Shown here: in pieces, positions 1 through 10,664 of the stretch
Numbering within the stretch: position 1 is the stretch's first letter
How the letters are laid out: each line of letters opens with the position of its first letter
Source of the DNA: Bemisia tabaci
Taxonomy: Eukaryota > Arthropoda > Insecta > Hemiptera > Aleyrodidae
Length of the DNA stretch: 64,000 bases
Direction: 5' to 3'
Assembly: GCF_918797505.1 (NCBI RefSeq)
Contig: NC_092793.1
Span: 61,709,749-61,773,748, forward strand
Program-made: the position numbers and the translations under genes
Notes under the pieces: model-generated
What the model was told of the DNA's origin: nothing
Database searches by the model: none
What the model saw: only the letters and a program-made list of their open reading frames with translations

Positions 1-4
1 ACCA

Positions 5-330
5 TACTTGGCACTGGGAAAAATATTGATTAACTCAAGGTACGGAACCTTAGGCGCGTCTGGACGCGGCGTCCAGACGCCGATAAATCTGTCTAATGAT
101 TTTTGCGCGGGGACGGCGGTAACGGTGCGATCGCTCCACGGTGCGTGGACTCCATGCACTCACCCCCTTCCAAAACTGATGCATCGGATCCACGGGTCGT
201 GGAGTCCACGCACCATATCAGAGAGAAGTGGTGTGTGGAGCCCACGCCCTGTGGATCGATTGCACGTGTGCATCGGCTCCACGGTGCATTCCCTCCACAG
301 GCCCGTTCCCCAAAAAACTGGACCCGGTAA
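5..330. repeat. GC-rich inverted-repeat module, left copy
   Basis: Positions 40-85 (TACGGAACCTTAGGCGCGTC and onward) recur inverted at 9353-9436. Positions about 105-310, built of short palindromic CCACGGTGCGTGG-like words, recur inverted at 8125-8345. The pairing suggests the ends of one or more foldback elements, but no transposase frame is seen. The repeat may extend left of the window. Confidence 0.6.
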
Positions 331-489
331 AATTTCCGGTAATTTTTCGCAGCGTGCCTTCGGACGATTTCCCACCTTCATTTGAACTGTCTGGAATATA
401 GTAATGCAGTATTTTTACTGGTGACCTCATAATATTTCCGAAGAAAGGTTTCATCGCCTTTTCACCCCAGGAAAGTTACAAGGTTTTTG

Positions 490-745
490 GCAAATGTTCC
501 TTTCCCAAGTAGCAGTGGTCGCGATAAATAGCGATTTTATCAGTTGGCTATCGCGATTAAATCGCTACAAATCGCAATTTTTGGTTGGATAAAATCGAGA
601 TTAAATCGCCATTTATTGCGATTTTCATTCCGAAAATAGCGCGATTTTATCGAGGATAATCGCTCAAATGTTGATGATCCTGGCGATTTTATCGCCCGCG
701 ATAAAGCCGCAGTACATAGCGATTTTTCCGTTGAGAGATGCTACT
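490..745. repeat. GCGATTTTATCG-rich repetitive DNA
   Basis: The words GCGATTTTATCG, ATCGCGATTAAATCGC and close variants recur many times in both orientations, making a locally self-complementary stretch. No coding signal is seen. It looks like degenerate short tandem or inverted repeat DNA. Confidence 0.5.
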
Positions 746-1796
746 TGGATTTTAGTTATGCGAATTATTTTGTATTGGGGGGGGGGGGGGGTCCCATTAC
801 GTATGACCTTGTCTCCACGGTACGTTTCATGGGATTTGTCTCAGGGAAAAATCTCACTTCCCGAGTGTTGGGAAAAATATTAAATTAGTCAATCACAGTG
901 CCAACTAAGAGTCATTGTGGAATCCCGGGAACGACTTGAGGGGATGAACGGAAAAAGCGATCGCCGGCGTCTTCGTCCTTTCCGAGATCTGTAGAAATTG
1001 AGGCCTTTTTTAAGGCAGTCAACCTGCAGGAGGAAATAGCGATAGTTACATAATATGCGATAGATGCGACATTATTATTGCAATTTTACGTAGTGTTGCA
1101 TGTTGCCTATCCTCTCATTTCAAGGCGATAACACCTTGCCTACCGTGCTGGTTGATTCTAACGCGGCGATCAAATGGATCGCAAGGGCAGGCACTGTGCT
1201 TCAAACCTTCAACGCTTTTCATAGTGCGGACAATCGGAAAATGCTGATTGAGAATTGCAATTGTATAACGTCGTTACTAATCTACCTCTATGAGAATCAT
1301 TAAGATTAACGTGTAACGCATTACACCCGATGCCAGGGGGGTGAAAGGAAGTGCGCGGGAATATGGGTGTGGGGCGAGGTGAAAGCAGTCAGTCATTAAA
1401 AGTCGTGTTTTTTTACTTGTATTGAAGGGTGGCATATTTTGATACCGCTGCCAATTGCGAGGTGGCATGCAGCATCTTTGCATTAGCCTAGTCACCGAAA
1501 AAAGTAACTAAATCGAACTCTCACAACACAACACCCCTCTCGCAGCCCTCTCCCTCGCCGCTGCGCCGCGCCAAACCCTTAGCACATCACCGACTTTCTT
1601 CCGCACGGTACGGTGGCAATTGGAAAATGAAGAAATATTCAAGGGTGAAAAACACGAATGGCAACACTGTAAGGGTTTGAACTGAATAGACGAGAAAGGG
1701 TCCAAACAGTTTATTGTTCTTGACTAGCTGTCGTTCGCTACAAATTACAACTCCTCCGGAACCGGCAACCGTTGCGGCGGTGCGGTGCCATGAATT
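746..1796. other. Intergenic, no gene seen
   Basis: A long G run lies at about 777-790. Sequence at about 820-885 resembles, inverted, 9410-9478. The open frames here are short and lack recognisable domains. Confidence 0.4.
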
Positions 1797-2285
1797 TTGT
1801 TGCAGTCTACATACGGTGTCCCCAAATAATTGGGACCAAGTCTGTACTTCGGAAACTATAATAGATATCAAATACGGTTTGTGGGAGGTTGTAGTTCATA
1901 CTATTAACCATCAAACCTTAAAATTTTAGCTTATTCAGTTGAAAACTCACCGATTTATTGCAATTTTTTGGTGACGAGTTGCAATGCAAATAATCCTACA
2001 GGATTTTCGAGTAATTTTTTATTTCGCGAACTGTTCCTGAACAGCGCTGCAGATTACTCGAAATTAATTACTCGAAAATCCTGTAAGGTTATTTGCATCG
2101 CAACTCGTCATCAAAAAATTGCAATAACTCGGTGAGTTTTCAACCGCATAAGCTCAAATTTTGAGATTTGATGACTAATAGTATGAACTATACAACCTCC
2201 TTCAAACCGCATTTTGATATCTCTCATGGTATCCGAACTACCTACAGATTTGGTATCAGTTGTTTTGGGACACCCTATGTATAAT
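1797..2285. mobile_element. Foldback/MITE, about 490 bp
   Basis: The left arm (1805-2030) and right arm (2045-2280) are diverged inverted repeats around a centre near 2040. The ends read ACATACGGTGTCCCC and, inverted, GACACCCTATGT. The arms share GGATTTTCGAGTAATT and TTTGCATCGCAACTCGTCA-like words. There is no coding capacity. No clear target duplication could be assigned. Confidence 0.65.
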
Positions 2286-4731
2286 CTTGCATGTTTGAAT
2301 CTCTACAAAATTTGCAGGAGGCTCATATAAAATCGAATCCAAACAAGGTATTTCAAAATTAAAGCAATTACAAATTTAGCGATGATTCACGTAATAGTGG
2401 ATCCAACTATGCTGAGAATTGTGTGATTTCCGTCTTTTTATTTTCATGCGTGATTACATGCAAGTAAGTTAGTGGCTCATTGCAAAGAATCCAATGCCTC
2501 AAATTGCTGCTGCCTCATCTCCACGGAAGCCCGCTCTAGAATAATCGCACGGGCGAGAGTGAACTAGAAGAGAAGTGGATAGCTTTACAAAATTTACCTG
2601 TATTCAAATAGACAGTCTCGAAATTTCTTAGTCTGATTTTGTCTAAATTTTTGTCATACCTACCATATTCTTGAAATGTTATTGGTTTAAATACCACCGA
2701 ACTAGTACCGGCAATTTAAGTCTTTCAAATATTCAGCAAGATCATATTAGCAAGGGCTCAGAGGGCCGATATTATAGTATTGAAAATAGCATTTATATTA
2801 TAGTATACCGCCTGACCTCACCTGACGGAACATAATCCTCAAGCATGTGAACCTTACAGTGTATGATTAGATGATAAGAAAGAAAAAGTTCGGTATGCCT
2901 TTCACAGATCATTTGTAGAAAGTGCTTTTAAGCTAATTGCATACGGCCACATTTTGCGTCAGGATAGTCTCACATGTAAGTAGTCTTAAGGCAGCAGCAA
3001 TTTGAAAAGAGATATTCACCATAATCTTGAGCACAAACTGCTTTTGTAAAACGTTATATTCCGTCCTCTTACTAAAATTGTAGGGTTGAAATGGGTTCTT
3101 GAAAAACTCTCAAAAATATGAGCTCACTGACGCTGAGAAATTTTTTTTAAATATGCTCTGGGTTTTCCCTACACGTTTCTATATTGCCTTTCACACAGTA
3201 TTCTTTAAAAAAAAATATGCGCATGACCTCTCACTGCAGTTTTTGCAATTTATTACTCATCAGCCGCCACTCGTGCTTACCTTTTTGTGTACTACCTCGT
3301 TATAAAGTGTGTATCAGAAAATTACGCCAAAACTGTGATCTCAAATGAGTTGGAGAGGAGTATTTTTTTCACCCCTGCACTGAGAAAAATTGACTGTCGG
3401 GTCAATTGGATTTAAAATTATTAATACCCAGACGAGAATTCGGAGTCAACTGAGTCAACAAGAAATATCTTTGTTGAGACCCGCGTGTTTTTGTTATTAT
3501 TCAAAGAGCGTTCTGTCACTGTAAACAGATTTTCAGTTGACTCAACGAGAATTTTCGCCTAGAAATCATCGTGTGGAACACTATTTGCGGGGTATTTTCT
3601 CAAATACTGCCTCCATCCTAAAATGGCTGGAGGGGGGCCTAATGGGGCTGTTCAAATAAGGAATGATAAATTCATCTACACAAAGTACGGCGAGTAAGAT
3701 CCGATTGACCCCATACATTTTTCTAATATATAACTGACAAGTAGCGGTCATTTCAGGGCTTAAAGTATCAGATGATTATAAATACATTTTACTTATCGTC
3801 CCTTAACATGATTTGTTAACAGGTTTTGTTTGATTACCGAAACTAATCATTCATCGCATACACAGTTAATGAATAAAAGAAAGAAAAAAGTCGATCTTTC
3901 ATTACCTCAAAAATTGATTCAGTTTATATTTCTATGTATTTAGTCTTGAGATACACGGTATTTGAATTTACTGTATACGATGTTATCCTGTATTTATATG
4001 TAAATTGGGAATTCTGTTCTTTGATTGAAATTGCCCCTTGAAAAAAGAGTCGTTCCTGAAGAAGAAAATTATATGAATCATCATTATGGAATTATGAGGT
4101 GAAATCCGGAGAAGAAAATCAAATTAACGCGCGCCTAGAACTCAAATCTTCCGGAGTTACAGGTAGCCGGAACCCTCTGATCCTCAGCAGCGTGGCCGTA
4201 CTTTCTCCTGCTCGGATTACTGCCCATTGAGAACCGGCGGAAGGTTGAGGGCGTTGCGGCAACATGGTCAGTAGAGATCCGGAATGTGTGCGCGGGATTT
4301 TGAAAAATCCACCTCTCTCGTTGACGAATCTTTTTGAACAATATCATTGCCATACCTACTGCTATTGTTTTGCGGACTATCGCGTATGTCTAGTTCATTA
4401 AAGAGACATGGTGGTATCTCAATTCCAGTTGGCGTCCGGGCGTGAATTATTACATGAGTTTTTCATCCCTTAGGTAACTTATTTCTCAAATGAGCTTTAC
4501 TTTTAATTTGGGTGGAAAAATTAGAAATATAATTAGGAGGTCCGCCCTCTGGCCACTCCGCAGTCCAACCCCCGAAGGTTTGTGCCACTGCTATCCTCAT
4601 GAGAATAATCAAGGAATTTTGAAGAAATGCAGTGCCGCAAAAATATTGAAAGCACATTCTCGTGGTTATGAGATTGGATTGAACAAATGGATTTTATTTT
4701 TCGATAAGGAACCGTTGTGGGCTCTCGTCAT
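2286..4731. other. Intergenic, no gene seen
   Basis: AT-rich sequence with only short, unrecognised open frames. A weak repeat of GAGTCAACTGAGTCAAC and TCAGTTGACTCAACG at about 3440-3550 suggests an old inverted repeat. Confidence 0.4.
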
Positions 4732-5007
4732 CAGTGTTCTGCCTCCCCCGGGCGCCATGCGCTAAATGCGCCTAAAAATCGGGCCTTGGCGCCTAAAAAT
4801 TGGGAGGGCTGGGCCATCGTGGCGCCAAAAAAATTTGACACATTGAAGTCGCAATCGGGAAGCAGCGGCTAGCGATGAAGCGCTCTCTATACGCACCGTT
4901 TGCATGCAGCATTGCCATGGCCCGTATGCAAAAATTTAATTTGGCTCCTAAAAATAGTAGATGGCTCCGCTTTTCGGCCAAGGTGGCTCCTAAAAGGCAG
5001 AACACTG
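4732..5007. mobile_element. hAT-type MITE with 8-bp target duplication
   Basis: The element begins CAGTGTTCTGCC and ends GGCAGAACACTG. It is flanked by CTCGTCAT (4724-4731) and CTCGTCGT (5008-5015), an 8-bp duplication with one mismatch. CAGTG termini and 8-bp duplications are typical of hAT elements. The interior repeats the word GCGCCTAAAAATC and codes for nothing, so it is non-autonomous. A relative lies at 21806-22117. Confidence 0.8.
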
Positions 5008-5015
5008 CTCGTCGT

Positions 5016-8000
5016 ATCTAAGTGAAGCAGAACAACTGACTCTGCAGTGGTCAGGGTTGCAAACGCTCGAGGAAAACACAGATCGCACCTGTGCTTACAT
5101 ACTTACTCTATCGCGATTCGCGAGCGCGCGTAGGCCGTAAGCAGATCACATTTCGCCTAAAAAATCCAAAGTATGTATCCCGACCCACCGCAGAGTTAAA
5201 ATAGTTGCATGTTGGGTTCGAACCCAACTATAATCTCTCAACGTTCTTCGCGTTTTTAGAATTGAAAGGGTGTTCCATTATCTATGATGTCAAAAAATGA
5301 GGCTTAGATTTCAACGAAAGGCTAACTGAAACATTATTACTTCATCCACGTGAGCCGCAAACTGATTAAGGTGTACATATGCCATAAAGCGAACGCAAAC
5401 CCCGAACCGCTTTTATTTCCACCTAGTACAAGGAAACAAGGAAATCAGTTTTTCAGCCCAATGTGGCTAAAAAATGATTGGAATTCGGGGTTTTTTCGGC
5501 ACAAATGAACGCCATTATCGAAACACTATAAATCAATGTTTACCAAACGGCACAATTTCTTGGGTGGTAAATTGAGGAATTGACGTGTTCTCTCATGTAG
5601 TAGGCGGGGATAAATCAGTATTGCTGCTCTGAGGGCAGAAAAGTGATCGTTTTTTTTTTTTTGGTCTGAATGGATGGCACAATGAAACATTAAATATTTG
5701 TCCAGCGGCACAATTTTTCATTAGCATCTTTTTCTTTAAACAAAAACTTACCTAGCTCCGTGGCTTGAAATTATCTCGCCCCTTATAATTTTACAGCGCC
5801 GGGCAGCTGAAAAGTGAGCGGAGCTAAGTTCTTTTTCTTTCATATGATGGAACGACAAAATTGAAGGACTAAATATATTGCCACTCGACCTAATTATTTC
5901 CAAAGCATCGTCGTGCTGAAACAAAGCAATTAGCTCAGTAGCGTGAAAATATCTCGCCTCTTGGTTTTTTCGCGATATTTTGACAACGATTTGGCCCTTT
6001 GTTTTAATTTCGGTGGAACAAATTAGAAACAATGAGCCACTGCACAGGTATTTGACTTATTAAAATTTGTTCTGAAATGTTGATCAACTTCACGGATTTT
6101 TTGCTAATGCTTTCTGTGACACATTTGGGCTTGGCATCGTTAGGAAAAAATTAACACTTCAAATCCTGAAAATTACTTATGTTCCCTTCAGATTCGAAAT
6201 TATCTCAAAGAATGAAAATAAAAAGTAATGCAGCATCTTCCGTGTACGCAAAAGAAAATAAAGTTTTTCGTAAATAGACTGAGTTTATAAAATCTGCTAC
6301 CATGTGCATACAACTCTTTCCGGGTTCAATTTGACATGGATTTTCTGCAAATTTTACGGAGAGTTCAAAAATGCTTACTTACATTTAAAATTATAGACCG
6401 AAAAAAAATTGATAGCGCACCAGCGAAACGGTTGCCTGGGAGTTGAAAGGCTTCGGGGGTCGTAAATTGCCGACGACAGCCAGCGAGAAACAATGAGCTG
6501 CTGGAACTCCCTCCAGGACTTGTCTATTCACTGGCCGTCAGTGTTGCCGTTATTTCACTTTTACCCTTGAATATATTGCTTCCCCAACTGCACTTGTATA
6601 GCGCCAAAGGTATAAAGTCGTGAAAAAGATACAAATCAAGCTAGGAACAGACGAAGAAACTATTTGATGAAGAAAGTCTCTCAAAAGGGAGAAAATAGCC
6701 AAATAAGAGAGAGTCGATGTATTGATTCGTTCTATTGATTTTTTCGATCTCTTTCGAATTATCAACTCTTACGTGAATCCGTAATAGCGAATTTCAATCC
6801 CGAGAAAGCACCGATGTTCAGTGTAAAATCGATATAACGAATCGATACATCGACTCCTCGACGTGAGTCCCCTCAAAATAGTAAAGTATCGATGTGCTGA
6901 ACGCATTTGCAAAAGGACCCAAAAGCATGTGGCAACATCAGTTCAATATTAGATGGAACGACGATACGACGATATTCAGTTCGACTGCAAGAGCCGGTCA
7001 TTTTTTGGAAGGTTCCATGGGAAAGCAATTTTCAGCTCTGATAGGTATAGTTTTAGGTCGCAAAAACATACCATATGCCTAAAATCGGTGGTACTATTAT
7101 TAGTGTTCGATTACATTAAACAACCATATCTAAGAAACTTAGGCATTATAACCATCTAGGAAATTTATTTTCAGTACAATAATATAACGGAACTTTATAC
7201 CGGCAATTTCAAATTTGCCCATTTTAGCCCCGAAATACATTTAAATCGACTTTGTATTCCAGAAGCTTAAAAAATCTGCTTTCCATTTAGCTTACATGAC
7301 TTGGTAGACACTCCACTTCTAGAATCTGAAGAGTTTCTGCTTTTGACGCGTCAAAAAATTTATACTCGTTCAGGCAAACCGTGCCGGGGAATGATACGAA
7401 CAATCGACGAAATCGCACGATGTGGCCACTTTGAAGAGGGGAGGGAGCATCTTAAGAGTGGCGAGGTAAATTTTGTTAATTTTCTCAAGAAGTACTTCAA
7501 AAAGTGCGCTATTTCAGAAAATTTCAAAGCCTCAGCAACATTTTAAAGGTAGAAAAAAGACTCACCTTGCGGGGACATTGATACGAAAAATCGCACTATG
7601 TGGCCACTTTGAGGGAGAGAAAAGGACATTTTAACATGGGCGAGATAAATTGGGTTATTTTTTTTGTAAGTACTCTCAAAATAGTGTTATCCTTAAAGCC
7701 GTAGCAACGTTTGAAAGGGGGAAAAATTCCGCGAAATGGCTGGAAAACGCGTTTTCGCGCGCAGCGCTCGCGACTTTTGGCTCTTGGGGATGCGTTTTAA
7801 ATTTTTTCCCCCATTCGTATTTTTTTCACGTTATTTTCTCTTTAAATTGAACCATTAGAGGGTGCCGCACTTGAAACTTCCGAAGACTCAAAATTAAGGG
7901 CCACCCTAATATCGACTGTAACACGTAAAATTGCTGGAAGGCGCGATTAGATGACTATGAAATGCGGGCATTGATCAACTTTCCATCCTACAAAAATGAG

Positions 8001-8120
8001 ACTTCACTGTTATCATTCTGTTTTTTTCTTCCTCCGCGATAAATAATACTTATTTTTCTGGTTTCGGAAGATCCCGCCGTTGAATGTTTTGCAATAACGT
8101 AATGAAAGGCGTCCTCCTTT
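5016..8120. other. Intergenic, mostly unassigned
   Basis: Two diverged direct copies of a roughly 230-bp unit are visible at about 5530-5780 and 5780-6030; compare CTAGCTCCGTGGCTTGAAAT with TTAGCTCAGTAGCGTGAAAAT. A second short duplication shares GGCCACTTTGA at 7425 and 7600. The open frames carry no recognisable domain. Confidence 0.4.
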
Positions 8121-8124
8121 ACCT

Positions 8125-8345
8125 TGCGCTATACTATGGGCCTGTGGAGGGAATGCACTGTGGAGCCGATGCACACGTGCAATCGATCCACAGGGCGTGG
8201 GCTCCACGCACCACTTTTTTTCTGTCTCTCTCTAATTTGGTGCGTGGGCTCCACGACCTGTGGATCCGATGCATCAGTTTTGGATGGGGGTGAGTGTGTG
8301 GAGTCCATGCACCGTGGAGGAATCACACCGTAATCGGGGACGGCA
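8125..8345. repeat. GC-rich inverted-repeat module, right copy
   Basis: This is the reverse complement of about 105-310, sharing CCTGTGGAGGGAATGCA and TGGAGCCGATGCACACGTG. It contains many short palindromes such as GTGCGTGG/CCACGCAC. Confidence 0.65.
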
Positions 8346-8388
8346 CCTTAGCGGCGAAGAGACGCTGCGAAAAACGCCGATCGAGGAC

Positions 8389-8417
8389 GCTCCGATCTGT
8401 CGCGAACAGATCGGAGC
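8389..8417. repeat. Perfect 12-bp hairpin
   Basis: GCTCCGATCTGT, loop CGCGA, then ACAGATCGGAGC. It lies just inside the GC-rich module and before the 20-bp satellite. Its function is unknown; it could be a subterminal transposon hairpin. Confidence 0.7.
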
Positions 8418-8466
8418 GAAGACGCCGAGAAATTCCGCTCAGTCCGCTGCCTTTCCTACCGATTTT

Positions 8467-8746
8467 TGAATGTGTTTAGTTCGACAAACCCACGAATCGA
8501 TCACAAAGGCCGTGAATTGATCGACAAAAGCCGCGAATCGATCGAAAATTCCGTGGATTGATCGACAAGAGCCGTGGATCGACCGACCCACCCGTGAATC
8601 AATCGACAAAAGCCGTGGATAGATCGACAAACCTGTGAGCCTATCGACAAACCTGTGAATCTATCGACAAACCTATGAGTCGATCGACAAACCTGCGAAT
8701 CGATCGACAAACCTATGAGTCGATCGACAAACCTGTGAATCGATCG
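8467..8746. repeat. 20-bp tandem satellite
   Basis: About 13 diverged units of consensus CGATCGACAAACCTGTGAAT. Units are most regular at 8620-8746 and most diverged at 8470-8600. Related CGATCGATTCACGT words, partly in the opposite sense, continue to about 8960. The translated frames are low-complexity and not believed to be genes. Confidence 0.8.
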
Positions 8747-9000
8747 AATTACGTCGATTGGTTCACGTTTTGGTTTTTCGATCGATTCATGTCGATTTAC
8801 TAGATACCAGTTTTCCTTTTAATTGTCAATCATTTCTCGTCTATCGACCCACATTTTTTGTCGATCGAATCGACACCCGTTTTTTAGTAATTTGTCCATC
8901 GATTGGTGTCGATCGATTCACGTTTTTATTTTTCGGTCGATTTTTGTCGATCGAATCCACACCCTCCTAAAAAAAAGCGCGTACAGCTAGCCATTTTCGC

Positions 9001-9218
9001 GGCCCAGAGCAAGACCAATCCACACAGGTCAGTCACTGCGCATCTTTTTGAAAGCCACTTCCCCGCCCGGCCCTAACTCGGCTGCACTCAATAGTACGTC
9101 ACAATGGGTGCTCCCATAAGAAATACATTGCAAGCACTCAATAGTACGTCACTGCGCAGTAGAGTACCAAAACTCGTCCATGGGAATGACTGACCTGTGT
9201 GGATTGGTCTTGGCCCAG
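9001..9218. mobile_element. Small MITE, about 220 bp
   Basis: Terminal inverted repeats GGCCCAGAGCAAGACCAATC and, inverted, GATTGGTCTTGGCCCAG, with inner ACACAGGTCAGTCA. It is a relative of the 14102-14712 element, which shares the CAAGA..CCA..AGGTCAGTCA terminus. An internal duplication, CACTCAATAGTACGTCAC, occurs at about 9087 and 9136. It is non-coding. Confidence 0.7.
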
Positions 9219-9352
9219 AGCATACTGTCCGATCAACGAAAATTCGAGAAATTGACGGCGGACAGAGCGGAAAAAATCCACGGATTTCGCTCCTATGGTG
9301 CCGTGCTCCAAAATGTGAGCGTATTCTCGCCCTCGACTCGGTAGCAGCATTT

Positions 9353-9436
9353 TCCGCCGGCGTCCAGGACGCCGCGTCCAGACGCGCCTAAGGTTCCGTA
9401 GCTTTCATATTTTTCCCAACTTCGTAAGTGGGATTT
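9353..9436. repeat. Inverted partner of the window's left end
   Basis: The reverse complement matches 5-85, including GGAACCTTAGGCGCGTCTGG. Together the two copies bracket about 9.3 kb with no sizeable gene. Confidence 0.6.
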
Positions 9437-10664
9437 AACCCTGGGAAAAATCTCGTGAAAAGGCCGGTGGAGACAAGACCTAAAGAAAAAAGTAAAAACA
9501 TTTAGAGCGAAGAGAATCACTCTCAAAACTGGGCAACCACAGTTTGACCAGTTATTCCGATTAATCAGTCCACTGCCCCTTCTTTTATATCGACACAATT
9601 CCCCTTTACCTGCACTTCTTTTTAATATACCGTTAAAAAAAGGCAGCGTTCGGCCCGCAGTCCGGACAAGAAAACTTCTAAAAGTCAAAGTTCTAAAATG
9701 AGCCACACGCTTCATATAGGTATTGTTCATATATTCTCGCGGAGCGCCCTAACCAGAGAGTATAGACTATGGGCCAGCAAGGGGTAACCCTCCCCCCCCC
9801 CCCCCCCCCCCGTGGGAATTTTGAAGGTGGTGATTTTCTTGGAGCTCTCGACTAGTACAAATAAGATTTTTCTTGTTTACACGAATTTAATCGTGGTGGG
9901 GGGGAGTAGGCCCCCCCTAAACCCCCCAAAATTGCTCAGAATTCCGACTTTCCCGCGAATTTCTCCATTTTTCTCGAAAACTATCTTGATAACTATTCGT
10001 CAATGAGAGTTCACTGCAGTATCTGTCTGTGACCAAATGAATGATTGAATACTTTGGCAAACGATCCAATACACTTTGAGCCTATTCTCCAAACGTTTCA
10101 AAAATGTTGACATAAGCTTAAGAATGTACATTTCCGTCAATTATGAATAAACTCCCCTCAGTTTCAGTCATTTCCAAAAAATAAAATAGTATCTCGACGT
10201 TCCCTGATTTAATTACGTATCCCTTCAAATCTTAAAATTCTCCTACTGCAGCTAGGTTTCCCCGTCCCTCCAATTATTAAGTAGGTAACGTTTATAAATT
10301 ACCCCTCCCCCACCCTTTTGTAATGTTGGCTGGGGAGGCTAAGATGTCTAACTCCCCCCCCCCCCTCCCCTCATTAAATTATATTAGTGTGAGCGTGACA
10401 ATGACACGCCCTGAAAGTCGTCTTATAAAGTGGAATTTTCGCGTTAATTAACATTTTCCGTGATTATTTTTTGGGGGGAGGGGGAGGGAGGAGGATGTAC
10501 CTCCCTCCCCCCTGTCACCCCCTACAAGAATCCACATTGATGTTCTCTCAGAACAAACGCTACTTGTTTTCATTTTGCCGCCCATTTTCGAGCATAACGC
10601 TACTTCAAGGAAGCGGCCAATCTTGACGGTTTTTATGGGGTGGGTACTGCTGGGGGGGCCCCCT

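Noticed and set aside
8501..8710. Repetitive Ser/Asp/Arg-rich frames
   Set aside because: Produced by the 20-bp satellite.
8467..8746. CRISPR-like array
   Set aside because: 20-bp units have no unique spacers and the genome is eukaryotic; it is a simple satellite.
1..9436. A single 9.4-kb Maverick-like transposon bounded by the GC-rich inverted repeats
   Set aside because: No polymerase, integrase, ATPase or capsid-like frame is present between the repeats.
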